Source of the DNA: an uncultured Rhodospirillales bacterium
Lineage (GTDB): Bacteria; Pseudomonadota; Alphaproteobacteria; Acetobacterales; Acetobacteraceae
NCBI GenBank assembly: GCA_903823665.1
Contig: CAIJTR010000146.1
Span: 1-62,219 of the forward strand
Direction of reading: 5' to 3'
DNA length: 62,219 nucleotides
Shown piece after piece: positions 52,980 through 61,880 of this stretch (position 1 is the first letter of the stretch; every line of letters starts with the position of its first letter). Below the pieces are notes generated by a model. It had not been told where the DNA came from, did not search any database, and was given only the letters and a program-made list of their open reading frames with translations. A program made the translations under genes and the position numbers.

Positions 52980-54118
52980 TGTTGAAGCAGGCCTTGCGCA
53001 GTGCTTCGACCATCTTCTGGCTGGGCACCAAGGAGTTGCGCAGTTTCACGCATGACACTGTGCTGATTGTGCTGGTGATTTATTCGTTCTCGCTGGCCGT
53101 GATCAGCCAGGCACAGAGCAATTCGCAAGAGCTCAACAAAGCTTCCATCGCGGTGGCGGACGAGGACAACTCACCGCTGTCGCGCCGCATTACGGGCGCG
53201 TTTCTGGCACCGCTGTTTTTGCCGCCGCAGCCACTGGCCGTGGCCGATATTGTGCCGGCGATGAATGCCGGAAAATATACGTTCGTGGTTGATATTCCGC
53301 CGCATTTTGAGCGTGATGTGTTGTCGGGGCTTTCACCGTCAATTCAGATTAACGTTGATGCCACCGCGATGATTCAAGCGGGGCTGGGCTCTGGCTATGC
53401 CGGGCAGATCATCAACACTGAGATTGCGGACTATGTTTCTCACAGGCAGGATGTGCCGGTATCGCCGGTCAATCTCATCGTGCGGATAGCCTTCAATCCG
53501 AATGCGACGACGGCCTGGTTCGTGAGTGTGATGGGCATTATCAACAACGTGACGATGCTCGCGATTATTATGTCTGGTGCGGCGGTGATCCGAGAGCGGG
53601 AGCATGGCACGATGGACCATCTGCTCGCGATGCCGCTGTCTCCATTCCAGATCGTGATGTCAAAGATCTGGGCGAATGGCCTGATCATCACGCTTGCTGT
53701 GGCTTTTTCGCTTTACATCGTGGTGCGGGGGATTTTGGCAGTGCCTATAACAGGGTCGATCCCGTTGTTTATGATCGGTGTGGTGATCTATTTGTTTTTT
53801 GCCACTTCCATCGGGATATTCTTGGGCACGGTTGCGAACTCAATGCCACAGCTTGGCCTGTTGTTTATGTTGGTGTTTTTGCCGATGAACATGCTGTCTG
53901 GCAGCAACACTCCGCTGGAGAGCATGCCGGTGTGGCTGGCGGATATTATGGAGCTGTCGCCATCCACCCATTTCGTGTCGTTCGCCCAGTCCATCCTTTA
54001 CCGAGGGGCTGGCTTTGGCGTGGTCTGGCTGGAGTTTTTGGCGGTGGGTGTTGTGGCGTCGATGTTTCTGTTGCTGGCATTGTGGCGGTTCCGCTCAGTG
54101 GCGGCACAAAGCAACTGA
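52979..54118 (+). CDS. ABC-2 type permease, YhhJ-like
   Basis: A 379-residue inner-membrane permease. One N-terminal helix is followed by a large periplasmic region (about residues 50-175) and about five C-terminal helices, with a conserved ABC-2 segment IREREHGTMDHLLAMPLSPFQIV. It shares one base with the stop of the RbbA-like gene (TGATG at 52977-52981). The stop lies 3 bases from the convergent DHOD-like gene. Confidence 0.88.
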   Translation: MLKQALRSASTIFWLGTKELRSFTHDTVLIVLVIYSFSLAVISQAQSNSQELNKASIAVADEDNSPLSRRITGAFLAPLFLPPQPLAVADIVPAMNAGKYTFVVDIPPHFERDVLSGLSPSIQINVDATAMIQAGLGSGYAGQIINTEIADYVSHRQDVPVSPVNLIVRIAFNPNATTAWFVSVMGIINNVTMLAIIMSGAAVIREREHGTMDHLLAMPLSPFQIVMSKIWANGLIITLAVAFSLYIVVRGILAVPITGSIPLFMIGVVIYLFFATSIGIFLGTVANSMPQLGLLFMLVFLPMNMLSGSNTPLESMPVWLADIMELSPSTHFVSFAQSILYRGAGFGVVWLEFLAVGVVASMFLLLALWRFRSVAAQSN

Positions 54119-54121
54119 CGC

Positions 54122-55132
54122 TCAGGAATGCACGTAGTGATCGAGGATGCGGATATAGTTGGCGCGGGTGTAGACGCTTCTGTCTTTGCTGCGCTGCCAG
54201 CTTAACATTCCTCGCATGTCGTCGAGCTTCACGATCTCGCGTTCGGCCATCCAACGGCGCAAGCCGTCTATCAGCTGCGTGATTTCGGTGGCACCGTCGC
54301 GCAGGAGGGCTGATGTGGTCATCACGGCGTCGGCACCCGCCAGGATCGCCTTTACGACGTCGTGCGATGTGGTGATGCCGGTGGCCGTGGCGAGGGACGC
54401 CTGTTTGCTGCGACCGGAGAGGATGGCCGTCCATAGCAGTGGGAGGCGGAGTTCAGAGGGCGTGCTGAGTTCGAGTGAATCGACGAGGCGAAGTTTCAGC
54501 AAATCCATGTCTGGCTGCAGCAGGCGGTTGAACAGCACCAAGCCTGCGGCTCCTTGATCGACCAAGGTGAGCGCGAAATGGCCGATGGAGCTGAGATAGG
54601 GCGTGAGTTTCACCGAAACTGGGATTGCAACGCAACTGCAAACAGCTTCAACGATGGCGCTATAGCGCGCCTCCACATCGCGGCCTGATTCCAGCAGATC
54701 GGCGGGGACGTGATACATGTTCAGCTCGATTGCGACGGCACCGGCCTGTTCGAGCAGCTTGGCATATTCCACCCATCCGGCTTTGGACGAGCCGTTCAGA
54801 CTGGCGATGACGGGAATGCTCATGGCAGCGCGGCTGCGGCGGACGTGTTCGAGATAGCGCTCCGGGCCGAGGCCGTAGGGGCCGCTGACGGAGGTGGGGA
54901 AGTAGTTTTGCGCTTCGGGTGAATTGTTGATGGAGTTGGACATCAGGTCTTCATGCAACGCGCCCTCCGCCTCGATCTGCTCCTGGAATAGAGATGGTAG
55001 GATCACCGCGGCGGCTCCGGCATCCTCTAGTTGACGCAGATGGTCGAGCTTGGCGTTGGCCGGGGATGCTGAGGCGACCAGGGGGGTTTTTAGCTGAAGG
55101 CCGAGATAGGTGGTGGTGAGCGAGGGTGTCAT
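54122..55132 (-). CDS. Dihydroorotate dehydrogenase-like flavoprotein
   Basis: A TIM-barrel flavoprotein of about 336 residues resembling class I dihydroorotate dehydrogenases and PreA. The opening is TTTYLGLQLKTPLVASASP, and VIASLNGSSKAGWVEYAKLLEQAG, VKLTPYLSS and VLFNRLLQPD lie along the barrel. It has no ferredoxin domain, unlike PreA. The ATG at 55132 overlaps the NifJ stop (ATGA); the 119-residue extension to 55489 is NifJ antisense-frame noise. Role unknown: such genes often accompany nifJ, and pyrimidine biosynthesis is not indicated here. Confidence 0.82.
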   Translation of the reverse strand: MTPSLTTTYLGLQLKTPLVASASPANAKLDHLRQLEDAGAAAVILPSLFQEQIEAEGALHEDLMSNSINNSPEAQNYFPTSVSGPYGLGPERYLEHVRRSRAAMSIPVIASLNGSSKAGWVEYAKLLEQAGAVAIELNMYHVPADLLESGRDVEARYSAIVEAVCSCVAIPVSVKLTPYLSSIGHFALTLVDQGAAGLVLFNRLLQPDMDLLKLRLVDSLELSTPSELRLPLLWTAILSGRSKQASLATATGITTSHDVVKAILAGADAVMTTSALLRDGATEITQLIDGLRRWMAEREIVKLDDMRGMLSWQRSKDRSVYTRANYIRILDHYVHS

Positions 55133-58100
55133 GTCGCGGCTCCTGCAGGTGTGGCCGCTTTGGGTTTTGACGTGTCGGGACGAAACCGCGAGCCATCGTA
55201 GCCGGCGAGTTCTTCGTATTGCCGGTATTTCGCGGTGACGGCGGCCTGCGCCTCGGCCATCACGGCGTCTGCCTCGGCGGGGCGCGTGGTGGCGAGGGAG
55301 CGGTAGCGCAGTTCGTTGTAAGCATAGGCCTTCAGCGGGATGCGTGGCCTTGGGCTGTCGAGGCGGAACGGGTTCTCGTTCACGCTGCGCATTTCGGGGT
55401 TGAAGCGGAAGAGCGGCCAATATCCGCTGGCCGTGGCGAGGTCCTGCTGCTTCATGCCCAGGCGCATGTCGATGCCGTGGGCGATGCATTGGCTGTAGGC
55501 GAGGATGATCGACGGGCCTGGATAGGCCTCGGCCTCACGGAAGGCTTGCAGTGTGTGTTGCGGATTGGCCCCCATGGCGACCTGCGCCACGTAGACGTTG
55601 CCGTAAGCGATCATTTGCAGGCCGAGATCCTTGCGCGGTGTGCGCTTGCCGGATGCGGCGAATTTGGCAACGGCACCGAGTGGTGTGGCCTTGGAAGCCT
55701 GGCCGCCGGTGTTGGAATAAACCTCGGTGTCGAGCACCAGCACGTTGATGTCGCGGCCTTGCGCCAGCACGTGATCAAGGCCGCCATAGTCAATGTCGTA
55801 GGCCCAGCCGTCACCGCCGACGATCCAGATGCTGCGGCGGACGAGGCTGTCGATAACCGAGAGCAGGTTGAGGGCGGCGGGGTTATCGTTCATCGCCAGC
55901 AGGCGCGCTTTTAGTTTGGCGACACGAAGGCGCTGGACGCGGATGTCTGACTCTCGGACTTGGGGGGCTTTGATGATTGCTTCCGCCAGTTCCGCACCGA
56001 TGGTGGGGGCGAGGGCTGCGAGTTGGGTGTGGGCGATTTCGAGGTGCTTGTCGGCGGCAAGACGGAAGCCGAGGCCGAATTCGGCGTTGTCTTCAAACAG
56101 CGAGTTCGACCACGCGGGGCCTCGGCCTTCAGCGTTTTTCGTCCAGGGCGTGACGGGAAGGTTGGCACCGTAGATGGAGGAGCAGCCGGTGGCGTTGGCG
56201 ATCTGTAGGCGGTCACCGAAGAGTTGGCTGAGGAGCTTGAGATAGGGCGTCTCACCGCAGCCCCCGCAGGCACCGGAAAACTCGAACAGAGGCTCCAGGA
56301 ATTGCACGCCGCGCACGTCGCTGAAATCGACGCGGGCGCGGTCGTTGACGGGGAGGGATTCGAAGAAGGCGATGGCAGCGCGGTCAGCATCCAGTGACGC
56401 TGCCTTGTCTTGCATGTTGATGGCGCGGGTGTCGGCTTCGCGGGGGCTGAGGGCGGGGCAGGCTTCGACGCAAACGCCGCAGCCGGTGCAGTCTTCGACG
56501 TAGAATTGCAGGGTGAAACGTGCCTCGGGGTAGCCGCGGGCGTTGACCTGGGCGGATTTGAAGCCGGTGGGGGCGTTGGTGAGCAGGTCTTCGTTGTAGT
56601 ATTTGGCGCGAATGACGCTGTGCGGGCAGACAAAGCTGCATTGGCCGCATTGCACACAGAGATCCTCGCGCCAGACCGGCACAGATTCCGAGATGTTGCG
56701 CTTTTCATAGGCGGATGTGCCGGAGGGGAAGGTGCCGTCGGCTGGGATCAGGCTGACGGGCAATTCGTCGCCAAGGCCTTCGAAGATGCGCGCCGTGACC
56801 TGGCGGACAAACTCGGGAGCGTTGGCGGGGACGAGTGCCGGCATCTCGCGTTTGCTGGTGACGGTGGCTGGAACCTTGACCTCGCTCAGGCGAGCCAGTG
56901 CGCCGTCTACCGCCGCGAAGTTCTTTTCGACGACGGCTTTGCCCTTCTGGTCGTAGGATTTGTGGATGGAGGCCTTGATCTGCGCGATCGCTTCGTCATG
57001 CGGCAGCACGCCGGAGATGGCGAAGAAGCAGGTTTGCAGGACGGTGTTGGTGCGGGCACCGAGGCCCACTTCGCGTGCGACCGCTGAGGCGTCGATTGTG
57101 AAGAGGCGCAGCTTGCGGTCGATGATGGTTTGCTGCACGGCTCGGCCGAGTTGGTCCCACACCTTGTCGGCTGGGAAGGGCGCGTTCAGCAGCAAGGTGG
57201 CACCGGGGGCGGCGAGGCGGAGGAGGTCTTGCCGTTCGAGGGCTGAGAATTGGTGGCAGGCGACGAAGCTTGCTTGGGTGATTTGGTAGGGTGCCTCGAT
57301 CGGCTCTGGGCCGAAGCGCAGATGCGAGATCGTTTGGGCACCGGATTTGTGGCTGTCATAGACGAAATAGGCCTGGGCGTAGCGGCCGGCATCCTCAGCG
57401 ATAATTTTGGCGGTGTTTTTGTTGGCACCCACCGTGCCGTCGGCTCCCAGGCCGTAGAACACGGCTTGCGTGACGTCGGCTTTGTCAACGTTGAAGCTGA
57501 GATCTAGGTCGAGGCTGGTGTGGGTGACGTCGTCGATTATGCCGACGGTGAAGTTGTTGCGTGGCTTTGGTTTGGCGATTTCGTCGAAGGCTGCTTTGGC
57601 CATGGGCGGCGTGAAGTCTTTCGACGCCAGGCCATACCTGCCGCCGATGATGCGCGGCATCACGGCGCGGCTGCCATCAGCGACAGCACCTGCGAGGGCG
57701 GTGACGATGTCAAGATAGAGCGGCTCGCCGATGCTGCCGGGCTCCTTCGTGCGGTCGAGTACCACGATGCCGCGCACGGTGGTGGGGAGCGCTGCGAGCA
57801 GGTGAGATATTGAGAACGGACGGTAGAGACGGACTTGCAGGACGCCGACCTTTTCGCATTTTGCCCGCAAGGCCGTGGCGGTGGCGCGGGCGGTTTCGGC
57901 ACCTGAGCCCATCAGGATCATCACGCGTTCGGCGTCAGCGGGGCCGGAGTAGCTGAACAGTTGATAGTCCCGCCCGGTACGCGCCTTGAAGCGCTGCATG
58001 GCGGCTTCGACGATGGCGGGGACGTTGTTGTAATAGGCGTTCACGGCCTCGCGTGCCTGGAAGAAGGTGTCTGGGTTCTGGGCGGTGCCGCGGATGAAAG

Positions 58101-58734
58101 GGTTTTCCGGGCTGAGGCCGCGGGCGCGGTGGGCGCGGACGAGGTTGTCGTCGATCAGGGCACGGATATCCTCGTCGCTGAGCAGTTCAAGCGTGTTCAG
58201 TTCGTGGGAGGTGCGGAAGCCGTCGAAGAAGTGCAGGAAGGGGACGCGCGCTTCCAGCGTGGCCATCTGGGCGATTAGTGCGCAGTCATGCGCCTCCTGC
58301 ACCGAGGCCGAGCAGAACAGCGCGAAGCCGCTGGGCCGTGAGGTCATCACGTCGGCGTGGTCGCCAAAGATGGATAGGGCGGAGGTGGCGAGGGAGCGGG
58401 AGGCGACGTGAAAGACCGTGGAGGTTAGCTCGCCGGCGATCTTGAACATGTTCGGTAGCATCAGCATCAGGCCCTGGGATGCCGTGAACGTGGTCGTTAC
58501 CGCACCGGATTGCAGGGCACCGTGCGTGGCACCGGCGGCACCGCCTTCGGCCTGCATTTCCTGCACGACGGGGATGTTGCCCCAGATGTTTTTCAGCCCC
58601 TCCGACATCCACTGATCGGCCAGATCCGCCATGGTGGAGGAGGGCGTGATCGGGAAGATCGCGCAGACCTCGTTGGTGCGATACGCGACATGGGCGACGG
58701 CCGTGTTGCCGTCCATTGTGATGCGCGTGCTCAA
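55129..58734 (-). CDS. nifJ: Pyruvate:ferredoxin (flavodoxin) oxidoreductase
   Basis: About 1201 residues, the single-chain NifJ/PFOR type. Domain I starts MDGNTAVAHVAYRTNEVCAIFPITPSS. The mid-region ferredoxin clusters are CVQCGQCSFVCP and CTGCGVCVEACP. CGGCGETPYLKLL and ATGCSSIYG belong to the proximal cluster and thiamine diphosphate domain, with GGDGWAYDIDYGGLDHV as the TPP motif. It converts pyruvate and CoA to acetyl-CoA, CO2 and reduced ferredoxin. TTG 58734 is the likely start: GGAGGAG lies 8 bases before it and it overlaps the previous TGA; ATG 58716 is the alternative. Confidence 0.93.
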   Translation of the reverse strand: MSTRITMDGNTAVAHVAYRTNEVCAIFPITPSSTMADLADQWMSEGLKNIWGNIPVVQEMQAEGGAAGATHGALQSGAVTTTFTASQGLMLMLPNMFKIAGELTSTVFHVASRSLATSALSIFGDHADVMTSRPSGFALFCSASVQEAHDCALIAQMATLEARVPFLHFFDGFRTSHELNTLELLSDEDIRALIDDNLVRAHRARGLSPENPFIRGTAQNPDTFFQAREAVNAYYNNVPAIVEAAMQRFKARTGRDYQLFSYSGPADAERVMILMGSGAETARATATALRAKCEKVGVLQVRLYRPFSISHLLAALPTTVRGIVVLDRTKEPGSIGEPLYLDIVTALAGAVADGSRAVMPRIIGGRYGLASKDFTPPMAKAAFDEIAKPKPRNNFTVGIIDDVTHTSLDLDLSFNVDKADVTQAVFYGLGADGTVGANKNTAKIIAEDAGRYAQAYFVYDSHKSGAQTISHLRFGPEPIEAPYQITQASFVACHQFSALERQDLLRLAAPGATLLLNAPFPADKVWDQLGRAVQQTIIDRKLRLFTIDASAVAREVGLGARTNTVLQTCFFAISGVLPHDEAIAQIKASIHKSYDQKGKAVVEKNFAAVDGALARLSEVKVPATVTSKREMPALVPANAPEFVRQVTARIFEGLGDELPVSLIPADGTFPSGTSAYEKRNISESVPVWREDLCVQCGQCSFVCPHSVIRAKYYNEDLLTNAPTGFKSAQVNARGYPEARFTLQFYVEDCTGCGVCVEACPALSPREADTRAINMQDKAASLDADRAAIAFFESLPVNDRARVDFSDVRGVQFLEPLFEFSGACGGCGETPYLKLLSQLFGDRLQIANATGCSSIYGANLPVTPWTKNAEGRGPAWSNSLFEDNAEFGLGFRLAADKHLEIAHTQLAALAPTIGAELAEAIIKAPQVRESDIRVQRLRVAKLKARLLAMNDNPAALNLLSVIDSLVRRSIWIVGGDGWAYDIDYGGLDHVLAQGRDINVLVLDTEVYSNTGGQASKATPLGAVAKFAASGKRTPRKDLGLQMIAYGNVYVAQVAMGANPQHTLQAFREAEAYPGPSIILAYSQCIAHGIDMRLGMKQQDLATASGYWPLFRFNPEMRSVNENPFRLDSPRPRIPLKAYAYNELRYRSLATTRPAEADAVMAEAQAAVTAKYRQYEELAGYDGSRFRPDTSKPKAATPAGAAT

Positions 58735-60410
58735 AACGAAAACTCCTCCGTGGGCGTGGGCGTGGGCGCGGGCGGCGGCGCAGGCACGGGCTCTGGGATC
58801 ATTTCCATGGCGTGGCATGGGCATTGTTCGACGCAGACCGAGCATCCCGTGCAGAGTGCCATGTCGATGCTGTAGCCGTGGGTGGGGCCGAGCTTGGTGA
58901 TGGCGTCTTCAGGGCAGGCGGCGAAGCAATTGTCGCACTCGAAGCAGTTGCCGCAGGACAGGCAGCGTTGGGCTTCGTGTTTGGCATCGGCAGCGCTGAG
59001 GCCGCCGGTGACTTCTGCGAAGCCTTCGCGCTCGGCGGGTGGGGTTTCGACTTCGTGCGCTGGGATGGCGTCGCTGTAGATCGGCAGGTGCAGTGCGTCG
59101 AAGCTGATGAGCGGATGCTTTTTCGGGATCGCCATTGCGTGGCCGCGTAGCCATGCGTGGATGTGGCGAGCGGCTTTTTTGCCGTGGCCGGTGGCGGTGG
59201 TGACGGTGCGAAGGCTAGGTGTCATGTCTCCGCCCGCGAAGATGCCGGGGTGGCCGGTCATCATGTCCGGCCCGACAATGACGGTGCCGTCGTCTTTGAA
59301 GGCAATGCCGGGAACGGCCTTGAGGAAGCCGGTTTCTGCCTGCTGGCCCAGGGCGAGGATGACGCTGTCTGCCTTGAGTGTCTCGAAGGTGCCGGTGGGC
59401 TGTGGTACGCCCTTGTCGTCGAGGGCCATAATCTCGACCTTCAGCGAGCCTGGCTCGATGTCTCGGATGCTGCTGAGCCATCGGATTTTCACCCCTTCGG
59501 AGAGTGCCTCCTCGGCCTCGAAGGCAAGCGCCTCCATGTGGGCGCGGTCGCTGAAGAAGACGATTAGGGCTTCGGTGGCACCGAGCCGTTTTGCTGTTCG
59601 TGCTGCGTCCATGGCGGTGTTGCCTGCCCCGTAGATCACCACACGGCGGCCAATTTTGGGGGCGAGACCCGCACCGACATCGTGGAGGAGGCTTACGGCC
59701 GTCATCACATGGGCGGCGTCGCGCGCGGGGATGTCGATATGGCGACCCGCCTGGGCACCGATGGCAATGAAGACTGCGTCAAACTTGCCGGCGGCTTCCT
59801 CGGCGAGCAGGTCGGTGACCTTGTGATTGAGGACGAACTTGATGCCCATGGCTTCGATGCGGCCGATTTCTGCCATCAGCACGTCGCGCGGGAGGCGATA
59901 GGCCGGGATACCGAAATGCAGCATACCGCCGGGCAGGGGGCCTGCTTCGTGGATTTCAACGCTGTGGCCCAGGCGGGCGAGGTGGTAGGCGGCGGAGAGG
60001 CCGCTTGGGCCAGCGCCTACGATCAGCACGCGTTTGCCGGTGGGCTTTTCCTTGATTGGTAGAGGCCAATTTCCTGCTGTGGCGCAATCACCCAAATAGC
60101 GCTCGACGCTATGGATGCTGACGGTGCTGTCGAGTTCGGCTCGATTGCAGGAGGTTTCGCATGGATGGTAGCAGACCCGGCCATGCACGGATGGCATTGG
60201 GTTGTCGGCCACCAGATGCTCCCATGCCTGCCGATCCTTGCCAGCTTGCGCGAGGGCGAGCCAGCCTTGGATGTCCTCGCCTGCCGGGCAGGCGTTGTTG
60301 CAGGGTGGTAGCATCGACACGTACGTTGGCCGGATGCTGCGTGACGGGCCGGTGGCGCGATGGCGTGTCATGTCGACCAGCGGGCTCATGTCTGGGTGAC
60401 GGTCGCTCAT
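58731..60410 (-). CDS. GltD-like NAD(P)H flavoprotein with C-terminal ferredoxin domain
   Basis: About 559 residues. The N-terminal Fer4_20 region has clustered cysteines (CNNACPAGEDIQGW, RVCYHPCETSCNR). The FAD fold is VGAGPSGLSAAYHLARLG and the NAD(P) fold is IYGAGNTAMDAA, as in the glutamate synthase small subunit. The C-terminus adds two iron-sulfur motifs (CLSCGNCFECDNCFAACP and CTGCSVCVEQCP), then a Pro-rich tail. It probably passes electrons between ferredoxin and NAD(P)H for the PFOR. ATG 60410 overlaps the MFS stop (ATGA). No GltB-type glutaminase is in the window, so glutamate synthesis is not implied. Confidence 0.86.
   Translation of the reverse strand: MSDRHPDMSPLVDMTRHRATGPSRSIRPTYVSMLPPCNNACPAGEDIQGWLALAQAGKDRQAWEHLVADNPMPSVHGRVCYHPCETSCNRAELDSTVSIHSVERYLGDCATAGNWPLPIKEKPTGKRVLIVGAGPSGLSAAYHLARLGHSVEIHEAGPLPGGMLHFGIPAYRLPRDVLMAEIGRIEAMGIKFVLNHKVTDLLAEEAAGKFDAVFIAIGAQAGRHIDIPARDAAHVMTAVSLLHDVGAGLAPKIGRRVVIYGAGNTAMDAARTAKRLGATEALIVFFSDRAHMEALAFEAEEALSEGVKIRWLSSIRDIEPGSLKVEIMALDDKGVPQPTGTFETLKADSVILALGQQAETGFLKAVPGIAFKDDGTVIVGPDMMTGHPGIFAGGDMTPSLRTVTTATGHGKKAARHIHAWLRGHAMAIPKKHPLISFDALHLPIYSDAIPAHEVETPPAEREGFAEVTGGLSAADAKHEAQRCLSCGNCFECDNCFAACPEDAITKLGPTHGYSIDMALCTGCSVCVEQCPCHAMEMIPEPVPAPPPAPTPTPTEEFSF
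58744..58790. repeat. Short GTGGGC hexanucleotide run inside the flavoprotein gene
   Basis: The plus strand reads GTGGGC three times in a row and then GCGGGC-like units. On the coding strand this gives the Pro/Ala/Thr-rich C-terminal tail of the GltD-like protein. Such a run can vary by slipped-strand replication; six-base units would keep the frame. Confidence 0.55.
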
Positions 60411-61690
60411 GATGCAGCCTTTGGTTGGGCCTTTTTGCCGGTTTCGCGGATGAAGCACGCGAGAATGACGGCGAGCACGATGCCACCGATGCCGAAGCCG
60501 CTGGCGTTTTGGAAGACGACGAGGGTGAGCTTGCCGCCACCGGATAGGCTGGTCAGCAACCAGCCATAGGCGGGGGCCAGCAGAGCGGAGAGGGTGAAGA
60601 CGAGGAAGTTGATGGCACCGGTGGCACTGCCCTTCACATCATCCGGATTGACCTCCTTGATGGAACTGTAGGGGATCATGGCCGCCCCTGAGCCGATGCC
60701 GAGCAGCAGGCCGAGCAGATAGGGCGGGGCGACGCCAGGCAGGTAGACGAACATCGCCGAGGCCACGAGCATGAGCAGGCTGCCGCCGATCAGCACTGGT
60801 TTGCGCCTGCCAATCCGATCCGCGATAAAACCGAGCAGCGGGCAGCCGATCACCCAGCCCAGCGGCACCATGGTGGCGCGGTTAACGGCTTCGTTGTAGG
60901 CGATGCCCATGCCGTCACGCAGGAATGGCACGCCCCAGATCATGTCGCCGATGGTGGTGGGCAGGAACAGCAGACCTGCTGTGAAGCCGCAGAGATAGGA
61001 TTGTGGGTTGGTCAGCACGATTTTGTAGGGCGCGAACATTGAGAGCCACGACCCTCCCGCGACCACCGGGTGTTCATCATGGCCGGAAGGCGTTGCGAGA
61101 AGCACGATGATCGCTACGACGAGCAGGGCGGCACCGGCGATGAACCAGAATTGCTGCCACACGATCATGCCGTGGATCATCGGCCCCACGGCGAATTGCC
61201 CGGCCGAGCCGCCAAGCATGCCAAACATCTGGGTGAAGCCGATGGCCGTGGCGAGCCAGGCGGAGCTGAAACCGTGGGTGGCGAGGTAGACGGCACCCGT
61301 GAAGGCAAAGGCTGCACCCGCACCCTGCAGAAGTCGGCCAATTTCCGCTGTTTGCAGTGAGCCTAGGCCGAACAGGATGCTGCCGATGGCGGTGACGACG
61401 ATGCCGGCTGGGATGACGTATTTGGCACCCAACCGATCAAGTGACGCACCGGCCACGATCGCAAAGGTTGAGTATGTGTAATAGTAAAGGCCAAGCAGAG
61501 AGCTGACGCCGAGCGTTGTAAGCCCGAATGCGCTGGTGAGCTCTGGCACCATCACGCCGGGTGCCGAGCGCAGTGCGTATTGGCCGAAATAGAACAGCAG
61601 GCAGAAGCCCCAGGCGACGATAAAGCCGAGGTGCCCCCTGTTGAGCGGAGTGGCAGATGCCGATGCAGTGGGTGAGACTGTGGCCGACAT
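60407..61690 (-). CDS. MFS transporter
   Basis: About 427 residues with twelve hydrophobic segments and the A-loop motif DRLGAKYVIP between helices 2 and 3; DRIGRRKPVLIG repeats it in the second half. AGGGG is 8 bases before ATG 61690. It is the first gene of the leftward operon with the flavoprotein and PFOR, so it may move pyruvate or another carboxylate. This is only an inference from the neighbours. Confidence 0.87.
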   Translation of the reverse strand: MSATVSPTASASATPLNRGHLGFIVAWGFCLLFYFGQYALRSAPGVMVPELTSAFGLTTLGVSSLLGLYYYTYSTFAIVAGASLDRLGAKYVIPAGIVVTAIGSILFGLGSLQTAEIGRLLQGAGAAFAFTGAVYLATHGFSSAWLATAIGFTQMFGMLGGSAGQFAVGPMIHGMIVWQQFWFIAGAALLVVAIIVLLATPSGHDEHPVVAGGSWLSMFAPYKIVLTNPQSYLCGFTAGLLFLPTTIGDMIWGVPFLRDGMGIAYNEAVNRATMVPLGWVIGCPLLGFIADRIGRRKPVLIGGSLLMLVASAMFVYLPGVAPPYLLGLLLGIGSGAAMIPYSSIKEVNPDDVKGSATGAINFLVFTLSALLAPAYGWLLTSLSGGGKLTLVVFQNASGFGIGGIVLAVILACFIRETGKKAQPKAAS

Positions 61691-61880
61691 TTTGCTGCCC
61701 CTTTGTGATCCACGCATATTGGCAGTCGGACCCTAAGGGGCAGACATGCGACGTTGGCAGCGTCGGAAAATACGCAGTGCGGCTGAGACAATGGGCTTTC
61801 CGTTTGGGTGTATTCCGGATGAGACGCGCAATGATGCGCCTGATAGTTGTCCGGCTTCGTTGTCCGAAAGGCTGTGGCGC

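Noticed and set aside
58731-60410. Glutamate synthase function for the GltD-like gene
   Set aside because: No GltB-like gene is present and the extra ferredoxin tail and nifJ neighbourhood point to another redox role.
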